From the NCBI RefSeq assembly GCF_003287275.1, contig NZ_QEVW01000005.1:558001-622000 (forward strand): a DNA stretch of 64,000 bases, in the 5' to 3' direction. This DNA comes from Paenibacillus taichungensis (GTDB lineage Bacteria; Bacillota; Bacilli; Paenibacillales; Paenibacillaceae). The notes under the pieces were generated by a model. The model was not told the origin of the DNA and ran no database searches. It saw nothing but the letters and a program-made list of their open reading frames with translations. Below, in pieces: positions 17,821 through 26,537 of the stretch; the stretch's first letter is position 1, and each line of letters opens with the position of its first letter. A program made the position numbers and the translations under genes.

Positions 17821-18374
17821 TTACACTTCCATGATTTCTTTTTCTTTGGCAGCGAGTACCTTATCGACTTCAGCAATAAACTTGTCGGTCGATTTTTGGA
17901 TGTCGTCTTGATGTCTCCGGGACTCATCCTCGGAAATGTCTGACTTCTCCATTTTTTTAATATCATCATTCGCATCACGGCGAATATTACGAATGGCTAC
18001 TTTGCCTTCTTCACCGAACTTTTTCGTCAACTTCACAAGTTCTTGTCTGCGTTCTTCCGTAAGAGCCGGAATGGACAGACGAATCATCGTTCCGTCGTTC
18101 GCTGGCGTAAGGCCAAGATCGGATTTCATAATTGCACGCTCAATATCCCCCATGGAGGATTTATCCCACGGCTGGATCATCAGTGTGCGGGAATCCGGTG
18201 TACTGATATTAGCCAATTGGTTGAGCGGAGTCATTGCACCGTAATACTCTACTTGAATCCGGTCTAGAAGAGCCGGAGTTGCACGACCTGCACGCAAAGT
18301 GGCAAGATCACGTCGTAACGCTTGAATCGCTTTATCCATACGTTCTTCGGCATGTTTTTTAACCGCTTGTGGCA

Positions 18375-18375
<1 letters not shown>
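17821..18375 (-). CDS. frr: Ribosome recycling factor
   Basis: RRF (184 residues) splits post-termination ribosomes together with EF-G. The family motifs are all present: [14 protein letters not shown], the [14 protein letters not shown] segment and the C-terminal helix ending KEKEIMEV. The ATG overlaps the last base of the pyrH stop (TAATG), and an AGGGAG lies upstream within pyrH, so the two genes are translationally coupled. Length is standard. Confidence 0.98.
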
Positions 18376-19103
<728 letters not shown>

Positions 19104-19166
19104 TTATTCACCCTCCACTTTGAATTGAACACCCTCGGTGTTCAACCAACAAAACTTCTCGCGCAT
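19104..19166 (-). promoter_or_regulatory. pyrH leader: 9-bp hairpin within a possible 20-codon upstream ORF
   Basis: TTGAACACC and GGTGTTCAA (19125-19145) form a perfect 9-bp stem with a 3-nt loop upstream of the pyrH Shine-Dalgarno. The same stretch can be read from ATG 19166 to TAA 19104, giving MREKFCWLNTEGVQFKVEGE. AGGAGG precedes that ATG by only 2 nt, which is short, so translation is uncertain. The stop abuts the pyrH TTG. The arrangement could couple pyrH translation to a leader peptide. Pairing is seen; function is inferred. Confidence 0.35.
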
Positions 19167-19178
19167 GGCCTCCTGCTT

Positions 19179-19205
19179 AAAAAGAAAGGAACACAGTTGT
19201 GTTCC
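19179..19205 (-). terminator. Rho-independent terminator downstream of tsf
   Basis: GGAACACA and TGTGTTCC form a perfect 8-bp stem with a 2-nt minimal loop (19188-19205). TTTCTTTTT follows on the minus strand. It lies 128 nt past the tsf stop and ahead of pyrH. Its GAACAC/GTGTTC arms are also complementary to the arms of the next hairpin at 19125-19145, so alternative pairing is possible. Confidence 0.7.
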
Positions 19206-19332
19206 GCTCTTTTAGGAAAAACGTTCAACCGGTAAGGCATTGTTTTCCTGGGATATAAGGGAGTAGCGCTTCGAAGTTTCATCATTCTTATATCTTCGAA
19301 AATCATTCCTGCTTGCCGGTTAGAAAACCGTC

Positions 19333-19983
19333 TTATTTGTTTACTTGGGACATAACTTCTTCTACGAAGTTGTCTACTTTTTTCTCAAGACCTTCACCCA
19401 ATTCGTAACGAACGAAACGACGGATGGAGATGTTTTCACCGATTTGGCTGATTTTTTCATTCAACAGTTGGGAGATTGTTTTGTCAGGATCTTTAACAAA
19501 GGTTTGCTCCAACAGGCAGAATTCTTCGTAATATTTACCGATGCGGCCTTCAACCATTTTTTCAACGATTTTTTCTGGTTTGCCTTCGTTCAGAGCTTGA
19601 GCTTTCAAGATTTCTTTCTCTTTTTCCAGCTCTTCTGTAGGAACTTCTTCACGAGTAACAAATTTCGGGCTCGCTGCTGCGATTTGCATAGCGATGTCCT
19701 TAACGAAATCTTTGAATTGATCTGTTTTACCTACGAAGTCAGTTTCGCAGTTCACTTCTACCAGTACACCAATACGACCACCAGCGTGGATATAAGATTC
19801 TACAACGCCTTCAGTTGCTGCACGGCCAGCTTTGCTTGCTGCTGCTGACAGACCTTTTTCACGAAGCAATTCAGCTGCTTTCGTGATGTCACCGTTTGCT
19901 TCTTCCAGTGCTTTTTTGCAATCGAGCATACCTGCGCCCGTTTTTTCACGGAGTTCTTTTACTGCACTCGCATTAACTGCCAT
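19333..19983 (-). CDS. tsf: Translation elongation factor Ts
   Basis: EF-Ts (216 residues) is the guanine-nucleotide exchange factor for EF-Tu. The N-terminal UBA-like part with [19 protein letters not shown] is present, followed by the core containing EVNCETDFV. The compact length, with a single shortened core subdomain, resembles Gram-positive or short EF-Ts, against about 283 in E. coli. GGAGG precedes the ATG. It is cotranscribed with rpsB upstream, with an attenuator-like hairpin between them. Confidence 0.97.
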   Translation of the reverse strand: MAVNASAVKELREKTGAGMLDCKKALEEANGDITKAAELLREKGLSAAASKAGRAATEGVVESYIHAGGRIGVLVEVNCETDFVGKTDQFKDFVKDIAMQIAAASPKFVTREEVPTEELEKEKEILKAQALNEGKPEKIVEKMVEGRIGKYYEEFCLLEQTFVKDPDKTISQLLNEKISQIGENISIRRFVRYELGEGLEKKVDNFVEEVMSQVNK

Positions 19984-20024
19984 TATTAATTCCCTCCAAA
20001 AATAAGTAATTGTACGTACACTCT

Positions 20025-20069
20025 AAAAAAAGGGCAGTGAGAGGTTATCCACCTACCAACCACCCTTTT
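20025..20069 (-). terminator. Attenuator/terminator-like hairpin between rpsB and tsf
   Basis: AAAAGGG and CCCTTTT pair across about 28 nt that contain a further AGGT/ACCT hairpin. CCC is followed by seven T on the minus strand. The structure would reduce transcription of tsf relative to rpsB. The stem is AT-rich at its base, so efficiency is unclear. Confidence 0.5.
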
Positions 20070-20099
20070 CATTTAATTCATTAGATATGTTCGAATCTA

Positions 20100-20798
20100 T
20101 TAAGCGGAAGTTTCTTCGCCTTGGTTAGCTTCGATAACGGCATCAGCCATTTTACCTGTCAACAGCTTAACGGCGCGGATTGCGTCGTCGTTACCCGGGA
20201 TAACATAATCGATCTCATCCGGATCGCAGTTAGTATCAACGATACCTACAATTGGGATACCCAATTTGCGAGCTTCCGCAACAGCGATACGCTCTTTGCG
20301 TGGATCGATGATGAACAGGGCGCTTGGCAGGCCTTTCATATTTTTAATACCGCCGAGGAATTTCTCCAGGCGATCTTTCTCTTTGCGAAGCAAGATTACT
20401 TCTTTTTTAGGCAATACAGCGAAAGTACCGTCTTCTTCCCAAGCTTCCAACTGTTTCAAACGATCAATACGTTTTTGAATAGTTGAGAAGTTAGTCAGGG
20501 TACCGCCGAGCCAACGTTGGTTAATGTAGAATTGACCAGCGCGTTCAGCTTCTTCTTTAACGGAATCTTGAGCTTGTTTCTTAGTACCCACGAAAAGAAT
20601 TGTACCATTCTCTCCTGCGATTCCTTTAACGAAGTTGTAAGCCTCTTCGACTTTTTTCACTGTCTTTTGCAAGTCAATGATATAAATTCCGTTTCTTTCA
20701 GTGAAGATATAACGATCCATTTTTGGGTTCCAACGACGAGTTTGGTGACCGAAGTGTACCCCAGCTTCGAGAAGCTGCTTCATGGAGATTACTGCCAT
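20100..20798 (-). CDS. rpsB: 30S ribosomal protein S2
   Basis: S2 (232 residues) is a component of the 30S head-body junction. It begins [19 protein letters not shown], continues with RRWNPKM and IYIIDLQKT, and carries the conserved FVGTKKQAQ and [13 protein letters not shown] motifs. The start at 20798 lies 9 nt after AGGAGG; an ATG two codons earlier is too close. It is the first gene after the rpsB promoter, ahead of tsf, and follows the terminator of the fla/che operon. Confidence 0.98.
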   Translation of the reverse strand: MAVISMKQLLEAGVHFGHQTRRWNPKMDRYIFTERNGIYIIDLQKTVKKVEEAYNFVKGIAGENGTILFVGTKKQAQDSVKEEAERAGQFYINQRWLGGTLTNFSTIQKRIDRLKQLEAWEEDGTFAVLPKKEVILLRKEKDRLEKFLGGIKNMKGLPSALFIIDPRKERIAVAEARKLGIPIVGIVDTNCDPDEIDYVIPGNDDAIRAVKLLTGKMADAVIEANQGEETSA

Positions 20799-20922
20799 CT
20801 TCACACACCTCCTAATATGGTTTTATTGTGTCCTCCGCCGGCATCATTTTTCGCCAAGACTCTCCATCAGGAAAGCACCCTCAACAAAATTAGCACATGC
20901 GTGTGTTTTAACACCGTTATTT

Positions 20923-20951
20923 AATATAGCATAACTGATTGCCTGATGCAA
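20923..20951 (-). promoter_or_regulatory. Sigma-A promoter of rpsB
   Basis: On the minus strand TTGCAT (20951-20946) is followed by a 17-nt spacer and TATATT (20928-20923), with TG one base ahead of the -10. The predicted start near 20916 leaves a leader of about 118 nt before the rpsB ATG. Long leaders before ribosomal protein genes often carry autoregulatory RNA. I see no strong single hairpin in this one. Confidence 0.7.
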
Positions 20952-21013
20952 CAGTCTTTCAAAGCAAATTTCCGAACCTTCATAGCGATACAGAACTTGT
21001 CATTATTTATACA

Positions 21014-21052
21014 TAAAAACCGTCCTGCCTGAGCGCACTCAGTTTGACGGTT
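21014..21052 (-). terminator. Terminator at the 3' end of the fla/che operon
   Basis: AACCGTC pairs with GACGGTT, enclosing a second CTGAG/CTCAG stem with a 4-nt loop. TTTT follows. The stem begins inside the last codons of the preceding gene and spans its TGA stop (21041-21039). It separates the motility operon from the rpsB promoter. Confidence 0.75.
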
Positions 21053-21671
21053 CTTTTGTAATCTTGGCAATAATGGATTTGAAGCTTTCGCCTTTTTCCA
21101 AGTCATAGGTACCGACTTGTATTTTGGTATTAATTCGCTCTGCTCTGCCCGCCTTTATGAAAGCTTCTGCACTCTCGACAATCCCGGCTTTCTCCAGATT
21201 CCCGGCCACGATGGCTAGACTGTTGCCTGAACGCACTTTGAACGTTACGGTAGCCGCAGCTTCGGGACTGTTAGGAGTTGACGGTTCGGTCGTCTTTGGC
21301 TGATCGACTTCGTCCTGTTTGTCGCTTTCATTAGTGGCAGGTTGCTTTGGATCATCAGGTTGCTCCGGTTTCACAGCTGATTCTGCAACTTCAGGTGCCG
21401 TTGCAGTTTTCCCCTGTAGTTCACTGCTTTCTTGTTTCTTCTTCGCTACCCACTCAGCTTCTGTAAACAGCTCATCATCAGAAGCTACAAGCTTCATGTC
21501 CATGCTCTTTGCAGCTGCTTCAAGCTGTTCCATTGTCAGATTGGCTGTAGCCAACTCAGGGTCGAGATTACTCTCAGACAGTGCATTTTGTCCAACCGTT
21601 GCAAGCTGCAGCAATACTGCACCAACAATCATGCCACTTCCAAGTCCAATCCATAAGGAGCGCTTGTCCAT
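21039..21671 (-). CDS. Membrane-anchored protein with a MltG/YceG N-terminal-like domain
   Basis: This 210-residue protein has an N-terminal transmembrane anchor (about 5-25). A charged Pro/Glu/Thr-rich linker follows (about 75-140). The C-terminal domain, about 143-208, reads VTFKVRSGNSLAIVAGNLEKAG and ends with a QVGTYDLEKGESFKSII-like stretch. That domain resembles the LysM-like N-terminal part of endolytic transglycosylase MltG/YceG. The catalytic YceG domain is absent, so transglycosylase activity is unlikely. It is the last gene of the fla/che operon and starts a few bases after the upstream gene ends. Function is unknown; a wall-related role is a guess. Confidence 0.75.
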   Translation of the reverse strand: MDKRSLWIGLGSGMIVGAVLLQLATVGQNALSESNLDPELATANLTMEQLEAAAKSMDMKLVASDDELFTEAEWVAKKKQESSELQGKTATAPEVAESAVKPEQPDDPKQPATNESDKQDEVDQPKTTEPSTPNSPEAAATVTFKVRSGNSLAIVAGNLEKAGIVESAEAFIKAGRAERINTKIQVGTYDLEKGESFKSIIAKITKEPSN

Positions 21672-21674
21672 CTG

Positions 21675-22247
21675 TTAGCTCTCCTCCCGTTCTGCCAGCT
21701 GTAAAATCAGCTGTACTTCTCCACGTTGTATGCCTGTCTGCTTGGCAATGGCATCCACTGACTTTCCTTCAGCATATAGATTAAACAGCTCTGCATATCG
21801 GTCCTTAATGGATTCACGTACAGGCTTAGGTTCTTGTACAGCGGCCTGCTGTTCTGCTTCTGACACCTGTTGGGCCGAATCTGCTCGCACACTGTCTACA
21901 AGCGCCTGTGCTTGCAATCCGCTTGTGCTATGTACTGGAATTATATTGGAGGATATGCCTGTTTCTGTCATTTTACTTTCTTCCAGTTGATCCAGCCTCC
22001 GCTGTAATTCCTGAAGCTGTGATTGCATACGCTGATCTGCCGCCGTCGCCTCACCCTTCATTTCAGCAACACGCTGAATGAGAGCATCATTATCGTTCTC
22101 TATCTCAGTCATATAATGTTCAAGCGTAGATTCCATCTCTTGCACCAGGTGATGCCCAGGCTCCTGCACTTTGTTTTTCTTGGGCATGACAAGCGCATAT
22201 GCAATTGCGCAGGCTCCTAATATGACAATAATGATCCATGGTGACAA
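21675..22247 (-). CDS. SwrB/YlxL-position membrane protein with coiled coil (DUF6115-like)
   Basis: The protein (190 residues from TTG 22247) has one N-terminal transmembrane segment (PWIIIVILGACAIAYAL). A coiled coil rich in Glu, Gln and Leu runs about 40-105. After a linker, a C-terminal helical segment YAELFNLYAEGKSVDAIAKQ-type resembles a small helix-turn-helix. AGGAG is 10 nt upstream of the TTG; an ATG at 22310 would add 21 residues lacking membrane character. B. subtilis has swrB, a TM-anchored activator of flagellar assembly, at this place after sigD. Orthology is inferred from position and architecture only. Confidence 0.7.
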   Translation of the reverse strand: MSPWIIIVILGACAIAYALVMPKKNKVQEPGHHLVQEMESTLEHYMTEIENDNDALIQRVAEMKGEATAADQRMQSQLQELQRRLDQLEESKMTETGISSNIIPVHSTSGLQAQALVDSVRADSAQQVSEAEQQAAVQEPKPVRESIKDRYAELFNLYAEGKSVDAIAKQTGIQRGEVQLILQLAEREES

Positions 22248-22313
22248 ATTGGGTTCTCTCCTTTTAATGCAGCCATCGATGTTTAAGACTACATGTGAGT
22301 CACATGTCATCCA

Positions 22314-22628
22314 TTACAACGACAGGTCAATATGTTTTCCTTTGTAGGGATGCTCAGCAGGTTTGACAGTTTCCAGCGCTGAAGTAACTTCAGATTCATT
22401 GGAGCCGCTCTGCTGCTCTTTGTTTCTAGATTGACCATCGCGTACATCTGTGTGCGCTGTTTCATCCAGCGCCTCGCTTCGTTGCCTTGCTTCATTTGCT
22501 TCTTTGGCCGTTTGTTCCGCTAGCAGGTTCTGGTCAATGATCGGTCTCTGCTGGGCTTCATTCTGATAACGCCCCGCCTCACTTGTTCTAGGTACGGCAA
22601 TCTGCAATTCAACCGCTTTGAAACTCAT
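22314..22628 (-). CDS. Small conserved hydrophilic protein of the motility operon
   Basis: A 104-residue protein, strongly hydrophilic, with no transmembrane segment. The N-terminus ELQIAVPRTSEAGRYQNEAQ and QQRPIIDQNLLAEQ read like a conserved motif. The rest is Glu/Gln/Ser-rich and probably disordered, ending HPYKGKHIDLSL. I do not recognise a named family with certainty. It lies between fapA and the SwrB-position gene, in the same orientation and closely spaced, so a motility-linked role is only suggested by context. Confidence 0.65.
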   Translation of the reverse strand: MSFKAVELQIAVPRTSEAGRYQNEAQQRPIIDQNLLAEQTAKEANEARQRSEALDETAHTDVRDGQSRNKEQQSGSNESEVTSALETVKPAEHPYKGKHIDLSL

Positions 22629-22680
22629 ACGCTCACCTCACGGTATCGAATGGATTTCTTCATGTGCTTGAATGCTGTAC

Positions 22681-24090
22681 TTAAACGAATGGAACCATCG
22701 TTATATCCCCATCATGATAATAAAAAGATATTCGACTTACCGGATCTTTAATAAATTTGGTGTATCTGCCGATAACTATTCTAGAGCCTCCATAAATCAT
22801 CTTATGAATATCGACGCGAGCCCGACTTGTATCTTCAAGAACCTTCTCAATTTCAAAGATACGTGTTTTCGTCTCCTCGCTAAGACGAAGGGCAGATTTT
22901 TGAGTAGCACTTAGTTTGATTCGCATGGACATTCTATCCGGGGTCAGTTGGCCTGCAGCAGCTAACTGATCCAATAAAGTCAAAGCTTTTTTCGTTTTAT
23001 CCAAAGCATCCATTTGCTCTTTGACTTCCTTACGCAAGTCACTTAACTCATTACGGAGCTTAGGCAATACCCCTACTTCAATGGAAGTCACAGTAGACAT
23101 ACTGTTGCCGACGACGCGTGCTGACACCTTTTCTCCAGCCTGGATCGACCCGCCAACGATAAGTCCTTTGGTACCTTCACAGATTACCGCATGACCTGCA
23201 CGAATCGTGGAATGCATAATACTTTGGGATACCAGGACATTTTCAGCCGCATCGACGTTGCCTTCTTGAATAAAGGTACATTTCACGTTATGTCCTGCTT
23301 GTATAAGCCCTTTGTTATAACCAATAATACCGCCAGTAATTTCGACAGAGCCACCTGCTTCCAACTCCGCTCCTTCGACACCTCCGACGACACGTATATC
23401 CCCCGCCGCTTTTACTTTAAATCCGGTAAGCACATTGCCGCGGATGACAACTGTACCCACAAAATCGATGTTACCGATGTTATAATCCACATCGCCATTG
23501 ATCTCGTACACCGGAAACACATTCAATTTGTTGCCTTCTGTTTTGGTAACTAATCCATCTAGAGCGGCATACATCGCGGATCCATCAGGGTTAACCACAA
23601 CATTTTTCCCCACTTTGAAGCGTGCTTCTTTCCCTGGACGAAACGGTATTTCTTCACCTGTTACAGCCCTTCCCATCATGCCATCCACAGGAGGAATTCG
23701 TTCGGCAATGATTTGACCTGTTCGAACATTGTTTAAGCGAGTCACTTCTTTGTAATCGACTGTTCCATTCTCTGCTTCCAAAGGTCGCCGTTCATTGGAA
23801 TCGTCCATGCCCACCAGCACTTTAATAAAGCCATTCGTTCCAGGTACTGGTTTAATACCTTCGGCAATCTTGTATCGATCCTTCACGTACATCTCAGGAT
23901 GACTCGCAAAAACAAGCAACGCTTCGCTCAGCACACCATACTTAATACCCTGACTCGCTATAAATTTTTCGAGCTCATCCGGTGTACAGGCAAAACCTTC
24001 TTCCTGTTTGGAAAATTCAAGGTAGGCCGTACTTTTATCATCTGATAAAACAATGCTCAAACACTGTTCCAAAACAGTCTGCTGTGTCAA
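22681..24090 (-). CDS. FapA family protein (DUF342)
   Basis: The protein (469 residues from TTG 24090) has the DUF342/FapA layout. An N-terminal domain is followed by a right-handed beta-helix-like repeat region (about 195-330), with repeated Gly-Asp/Gly-Asn turns such as NGDVDYNIGNIDFVGTVVIRG. A coiled coil (about 340-430) and a short tail follow. FapA proteins have been tied to polar flagella or membrane processes in some bacteria; no enzymatic activity is known. GGGGG lies 10 nt before TTG 24090; a GTG at 24120 is the alternative. It follows sigD. Confidence 0.85.
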   Translation of the reverse strand: MTQQTVLEQCLSIVLSDDKSTAYLEFSKQEEGFACTPDELEKFIASQGIKYGVLSEALLVFASHPEMYVKDRYKIAEGIKPVPGTNGFIKVLVGMDDSNERRPLEAENGTVDYKEVTRLNNVRTGQIIAERIPPVDGMMGRAVTGEEIPFRPGKEARFKVGKNVVVNPDGSAMYAALDGLVTKTEGNKLNVFPVYEINGDVDYNIGNIDFVGTVVIRGNVLTGFKVKAAGDIRVVGGVEGAELEAGGSVEITGGIIGYNKGLIQAGHNVKCTFIQEGNVDAAENVLVSQSIMHSTIRAGHAVICEGTKGLIVGGSIQAGEKVSARVVGNSMSTVTSIEVGVLPKLRNELSDLRKEVKEQMDALDKTKKALTLLDQLAAAGQLTPDRMSMRIKLSATQKSALRLSEETKTRIFEIEKVLEDTSRARVDIHKMIYGGSRIVIGRYTKFIKDPVSRISFYYHDGDITMVPFV

Positions 24091-24165
24091 TGCATTTCTT
24101 CCCCCTTTTAGGCTTTCCACTCCCCAATATCCAATGTTAATGCTCTCTATTCATATATTACTATA

Positions 24166-24954
24166 TTAATCTTTACGCATAAGCAAGTCTTTCTGTTTAT
24201 CCAGTGTTCCACGTAACCGTAAAATGGCCTTTGAGTGCAGTTGTGAGATACGTGACGGAGAAAGAGACATTACTTCAGCAATCTCACTAAGAGAGAGATC
24301 TTCATAGTATAAAAGTGAAACAACCGTTCTCTCTTTGACCGTCAATTTTTCAAGCCCTTGCACTAAAGCTTCTTTTAAGTAGAATTCATTTACTTTGTAA
24401 TCCGGGTTTTTTGCTTTTTCATCGACCATTAATGAAAGTCGAGTCTCGGACTCTTCTTCCCGTATTGGGTCTTCCAGAGAGCAAAGCGACATAACTGCAA
24501 CTTCTTGAAGCATATGTTGAAAGTCTTTCGTAGACACGTCGAGATACTGGCTCATTTCTTCGTCACTAACAGAACGCAAGTATGTCTGCTCTAGCTGCTG
24601 GTAAGCATCTTCAATCCGCTTTGCTTTCTCCCGCACGGAACGAGGAACCCAATCTCCTTGACGCAAACCATCAAGAATTGCACCGCGCACTCGCCAGGAT
24701 GCGTACGTCTCAAATTGAAGACCACGTTCATAGTCAAATTTCTCCAACGCATCAATCAATCCCATAACTCCATTGCTCTCTAGATCATCTTTCGGGACAT
24801 TTTTGGGCAGACCAACAGCCAAACGCCCGGATACATAGTTTACAATATGAAGATACTTTTCGATCAAACTTTTCTTGGCTTCAAGATCGCCTTGTTCTTT
24901 CCACTTTTCCCACAAGTCAGCGTGGTTCAAATGTGAAGCTTTACGCTCGTTCAA
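24166..24954 (-). CDS. sigD: RNA polymerase sigma factor SigD (FliA/WhiG type)
   Basis: SigD (262 residues) directs transcription of late motility, chemotaxis and autolysin genes. Region 2 contains DDLESNGVMGLIDALEKFD and the FETYASWRVRGAILDGLR motif. Region 3 and the region 4 helix-turn-helix with LSLSEIAEVMSLSPSRISQ are intact. The start is TTG at 24954, with GGAGG 10 nt upstream. It lies inside the fla/che operon near the 3' end, as in B. subtilis. That placement makes its level depend on transcription of the whole operon. Confidence 0.97.
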   Translation of the reverse strand: MNERKASHLNHADLWEKWKEQGDLEAKKSLIEKYLHIVNYVSGRLAVGLPKNVPKDDLESNGVMGLIDALEKFDYERGLQFETYASWRVRGAILDGLRQGDWVPRSVREKAKRIEDAYQQLEQTYLRSVSDEEMSQYLDVSTKDFQHMLQEVAVMSLCSLEDPIREEESETRLSLMVDEKAKNPDYKVNEFYLKEALVQGLEKLTVKERTVVSLLYYEDLSLSEIAEVMSLSPSRISQLHSKAILRLRGTLDKQKDLLMRKD

Positions 24955-24969
24955 TTGCTTTCACCCTCC

Positions 24970-25413
24970 TTATTTGTCTGTCAGGTGACGAACGGCCTGC
25001 GCCAACTCCTCCGGATCTTTGGTCCGGACAAGTTTAGGCGGATCCAAAGGGGCAAATCCCGTTGGAGCTTTCGTCTCAGATGGTGGAAGGTTTTCCCCAG
25101 AGGAGGCGTTCTGTCCATGTTTGAGCAAGTCGTTCAGCTCTTGTCCATCGTCTTCGAGTTTAATGTCCACCTGTGAACCTCTTAGTTCTTGAGCGCCCGG
25201 TGAATCATAACCATACCCATTCCCCTCTACTGAAGGGTTCAGCAGCAATCCCAGTCCCCAGCGTAAACCATAAGCAAGGACAAACCAGGCTACAAAGCCG
25301 ATCAACCCGCGTATTAAGCTGGTCATCAACACATTGCTGCTGTATGCTACAAAAAAAGTCAGAATAAATCCGACTATGCCTGCTCCAAGATTAATACGGT
25401 AGTTTCCTATCAT
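24970..25413 (-). CDS. Hypothetical two-TM protein between cheD and sigD
   Basis: A 147-residue protein with two hydrophobic segments (about 8-28 and 32-55) and a hydrophilic C-terminal tail of about 90 residues. The tail ends with a conserved-looking PPKLVRTKDPEELAQAVRHL. An AAGGA sits about 10 nt before the ATG. I recognise no domain. It is tightly spaced between cheD and sigD, where B. subtilis has no gene. Membrane topology and operon placement suggest a motility-linked accessory function, unproven. Confidence 0.7.
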   Translation of the reverse strand: MIGNYRINLGAGIVGFILTFFVAYSSNVLMTSLIRGLIGFVAWFVLAYGLRWGLGLLLNPSVEGNGYGYDSPGAQELRGSQVDIKLEDDGQELNDLLKHGQNASSGENLPPSETKAPTGFAPLDPPKLVRTKDPEELAQAVRHLTDK

Positions 25414-25416
25414 GTC

Positions 25417-25914
25417 TTATAGTTCCTTTACACCCATTTGGACACTTCGAATAGTCAAAAGTCCAGTTTCACAGTCCATTTCAATCGTTCGTCCGTAATT
25501 CCCACCGGTATCTTCGGCAAGAAGTGGAATCCCAAGCTTTTCTAACCATTCCCGACAAGAATCCGCATTCCTCGGTCCGATACGCATCGTATCCCCAGCC
25601 CCCGCGAAGGCAAACATCTGAGACCCACCAGCCATTTTGGACACAATACGTGAACGAGATGCACCGAGTTGTATCATTCTTTGTAACAATTCCGGCAATG
25701 CCGTATCCGCATATTTGGCTTTGTTCAAAGTTCCTTCACGAGCAATCTCTGAAGTGGGGAGCATGACATGCGCCATTCCGGCAAGCTTCAAATGCGGATC
25801 ATACATTGTTAATCCAACACAAGAGCCCAAGCCAGTCGTACGGATTACGCCGGGAAGATGAGCAATGTTCAAATCCGCCATACCGACTTTAACGACGCTT
25901 TTGTCCTCAATCAT
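25417..25914 (-). CDS. cheD: Chemoreceptor glutamine deamidase CheD
   Basis: CheD (165 residues) deamidates glutamines on chemoreceptors and stimulates CheC. The Cys-His-Thr type active site is visible: TTGLGSCVGLTMYD gives Cys32, and GMAHVMLP gives His49. A conserved AGGSQMF segment is in the middle. It overlaps the end of cheC by 8 nt, so the two partners are translationally coupled. Length is normal. Confidence 0.96.
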   Translation of the reverse strand: MIEDKSVVKVGMADLNIAHLPGVIRTTGLGSCVGLTMYDPHLKLAGMAHVMLPTSEIAREGTLNKAKYADTALPELLQRMIQLGASRSRIVSKMAGGSQMFAFAGAGDTMRIGPRNADSCREWLEKLGIPLLAEDTGGNYGRTIEMDCETGLLTIRSVQMGVKEL

Positions 25915-26533
25915 GATTCAGTGGCACCCCTAGAGATTCAAATATCTTAGCAAATGATGGCGGATCTGGAATCAGGAAAAATTGACCCTCGACCTGATCT
26001 TCGCCTTCAAAGAAAGAAGTGTCAATCAATAATGCATCGTCGCCCATTTCACCAAATTGCAACAAACCATAACTCAAAATGGCTCCTGCCATATCAATAG
26101 CAAGTCCAGGAACGGTCGGATACATAGATAATTTCGTGAAATCTGCCAAAGAAGAAAGGTATGACCCCGCCAAAATATTCCCGATTTCGGATAGAGCCGA
26201 TTGTTCCATTTCTGTGAATGCAAGACCTTCCTTCAGATCAAAACCAGCAAGCCGGTTCAGCAGCATTTTAGCAGCCTCAGGTGCCATCATAAAGAACAGA
26301 TTCCCTGGTGCTTCACCTTCAACACGAAGAAATACGGTAACAACAATACGTTCATCTCCGCCCACTTTTTCAGCAACTTCTTCAAAAGGAAGCATCTGTA
26401 CTGTAGGTACACCCATGTCAATCGGTCTATTAAGAAGCTGAGACAACGCCGTTGCGGCGTTGCCTGCTCCAATGTTACCGACCTCTTTGAGCACATCCAT
26501 CTGGAAACCCTCAAATCGGTTGAACAGTTCCAC
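25907..26533 (-). CDS. cheC: CheY-P phosphatase CheC
   Basis: CheC (208 residues) dephosphorylates CheY-P and binds CheD. Both phosphatase-type motifs are present: an N-terminal EVGNIGAGNAATALS and a second SEIGNILAGSYLSSLADF. The GTG start at 26533 has GAGGG 8 nt upstream and fits the short family N-terminus. A longer frame to 26566 overlaps cheW and is unlikely. Neighbours cheW and cheD support the call. Confidence 0.95.
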   Translation of the reverse strand: MELFNRFEGFQMDVLKEVGNIGAGNAATALSQLLNRPIDMGVPTVQMLPFEEVAEKVGGDERIVVTVFLRVEGEAPGNLFFMMAPEAAKMLLNRLAGFDLKEGLAFTEMEQSALSEIGNILAGSYLSSLADFTKLSMYPTVPGLAIDMAGAILSYGLLQFGEMGDDALLIDTSFFEGEDQVEGQFFLIPDPPSFAKIFESLGVPLNHD

Positions 26534-26537
26534 GGTG

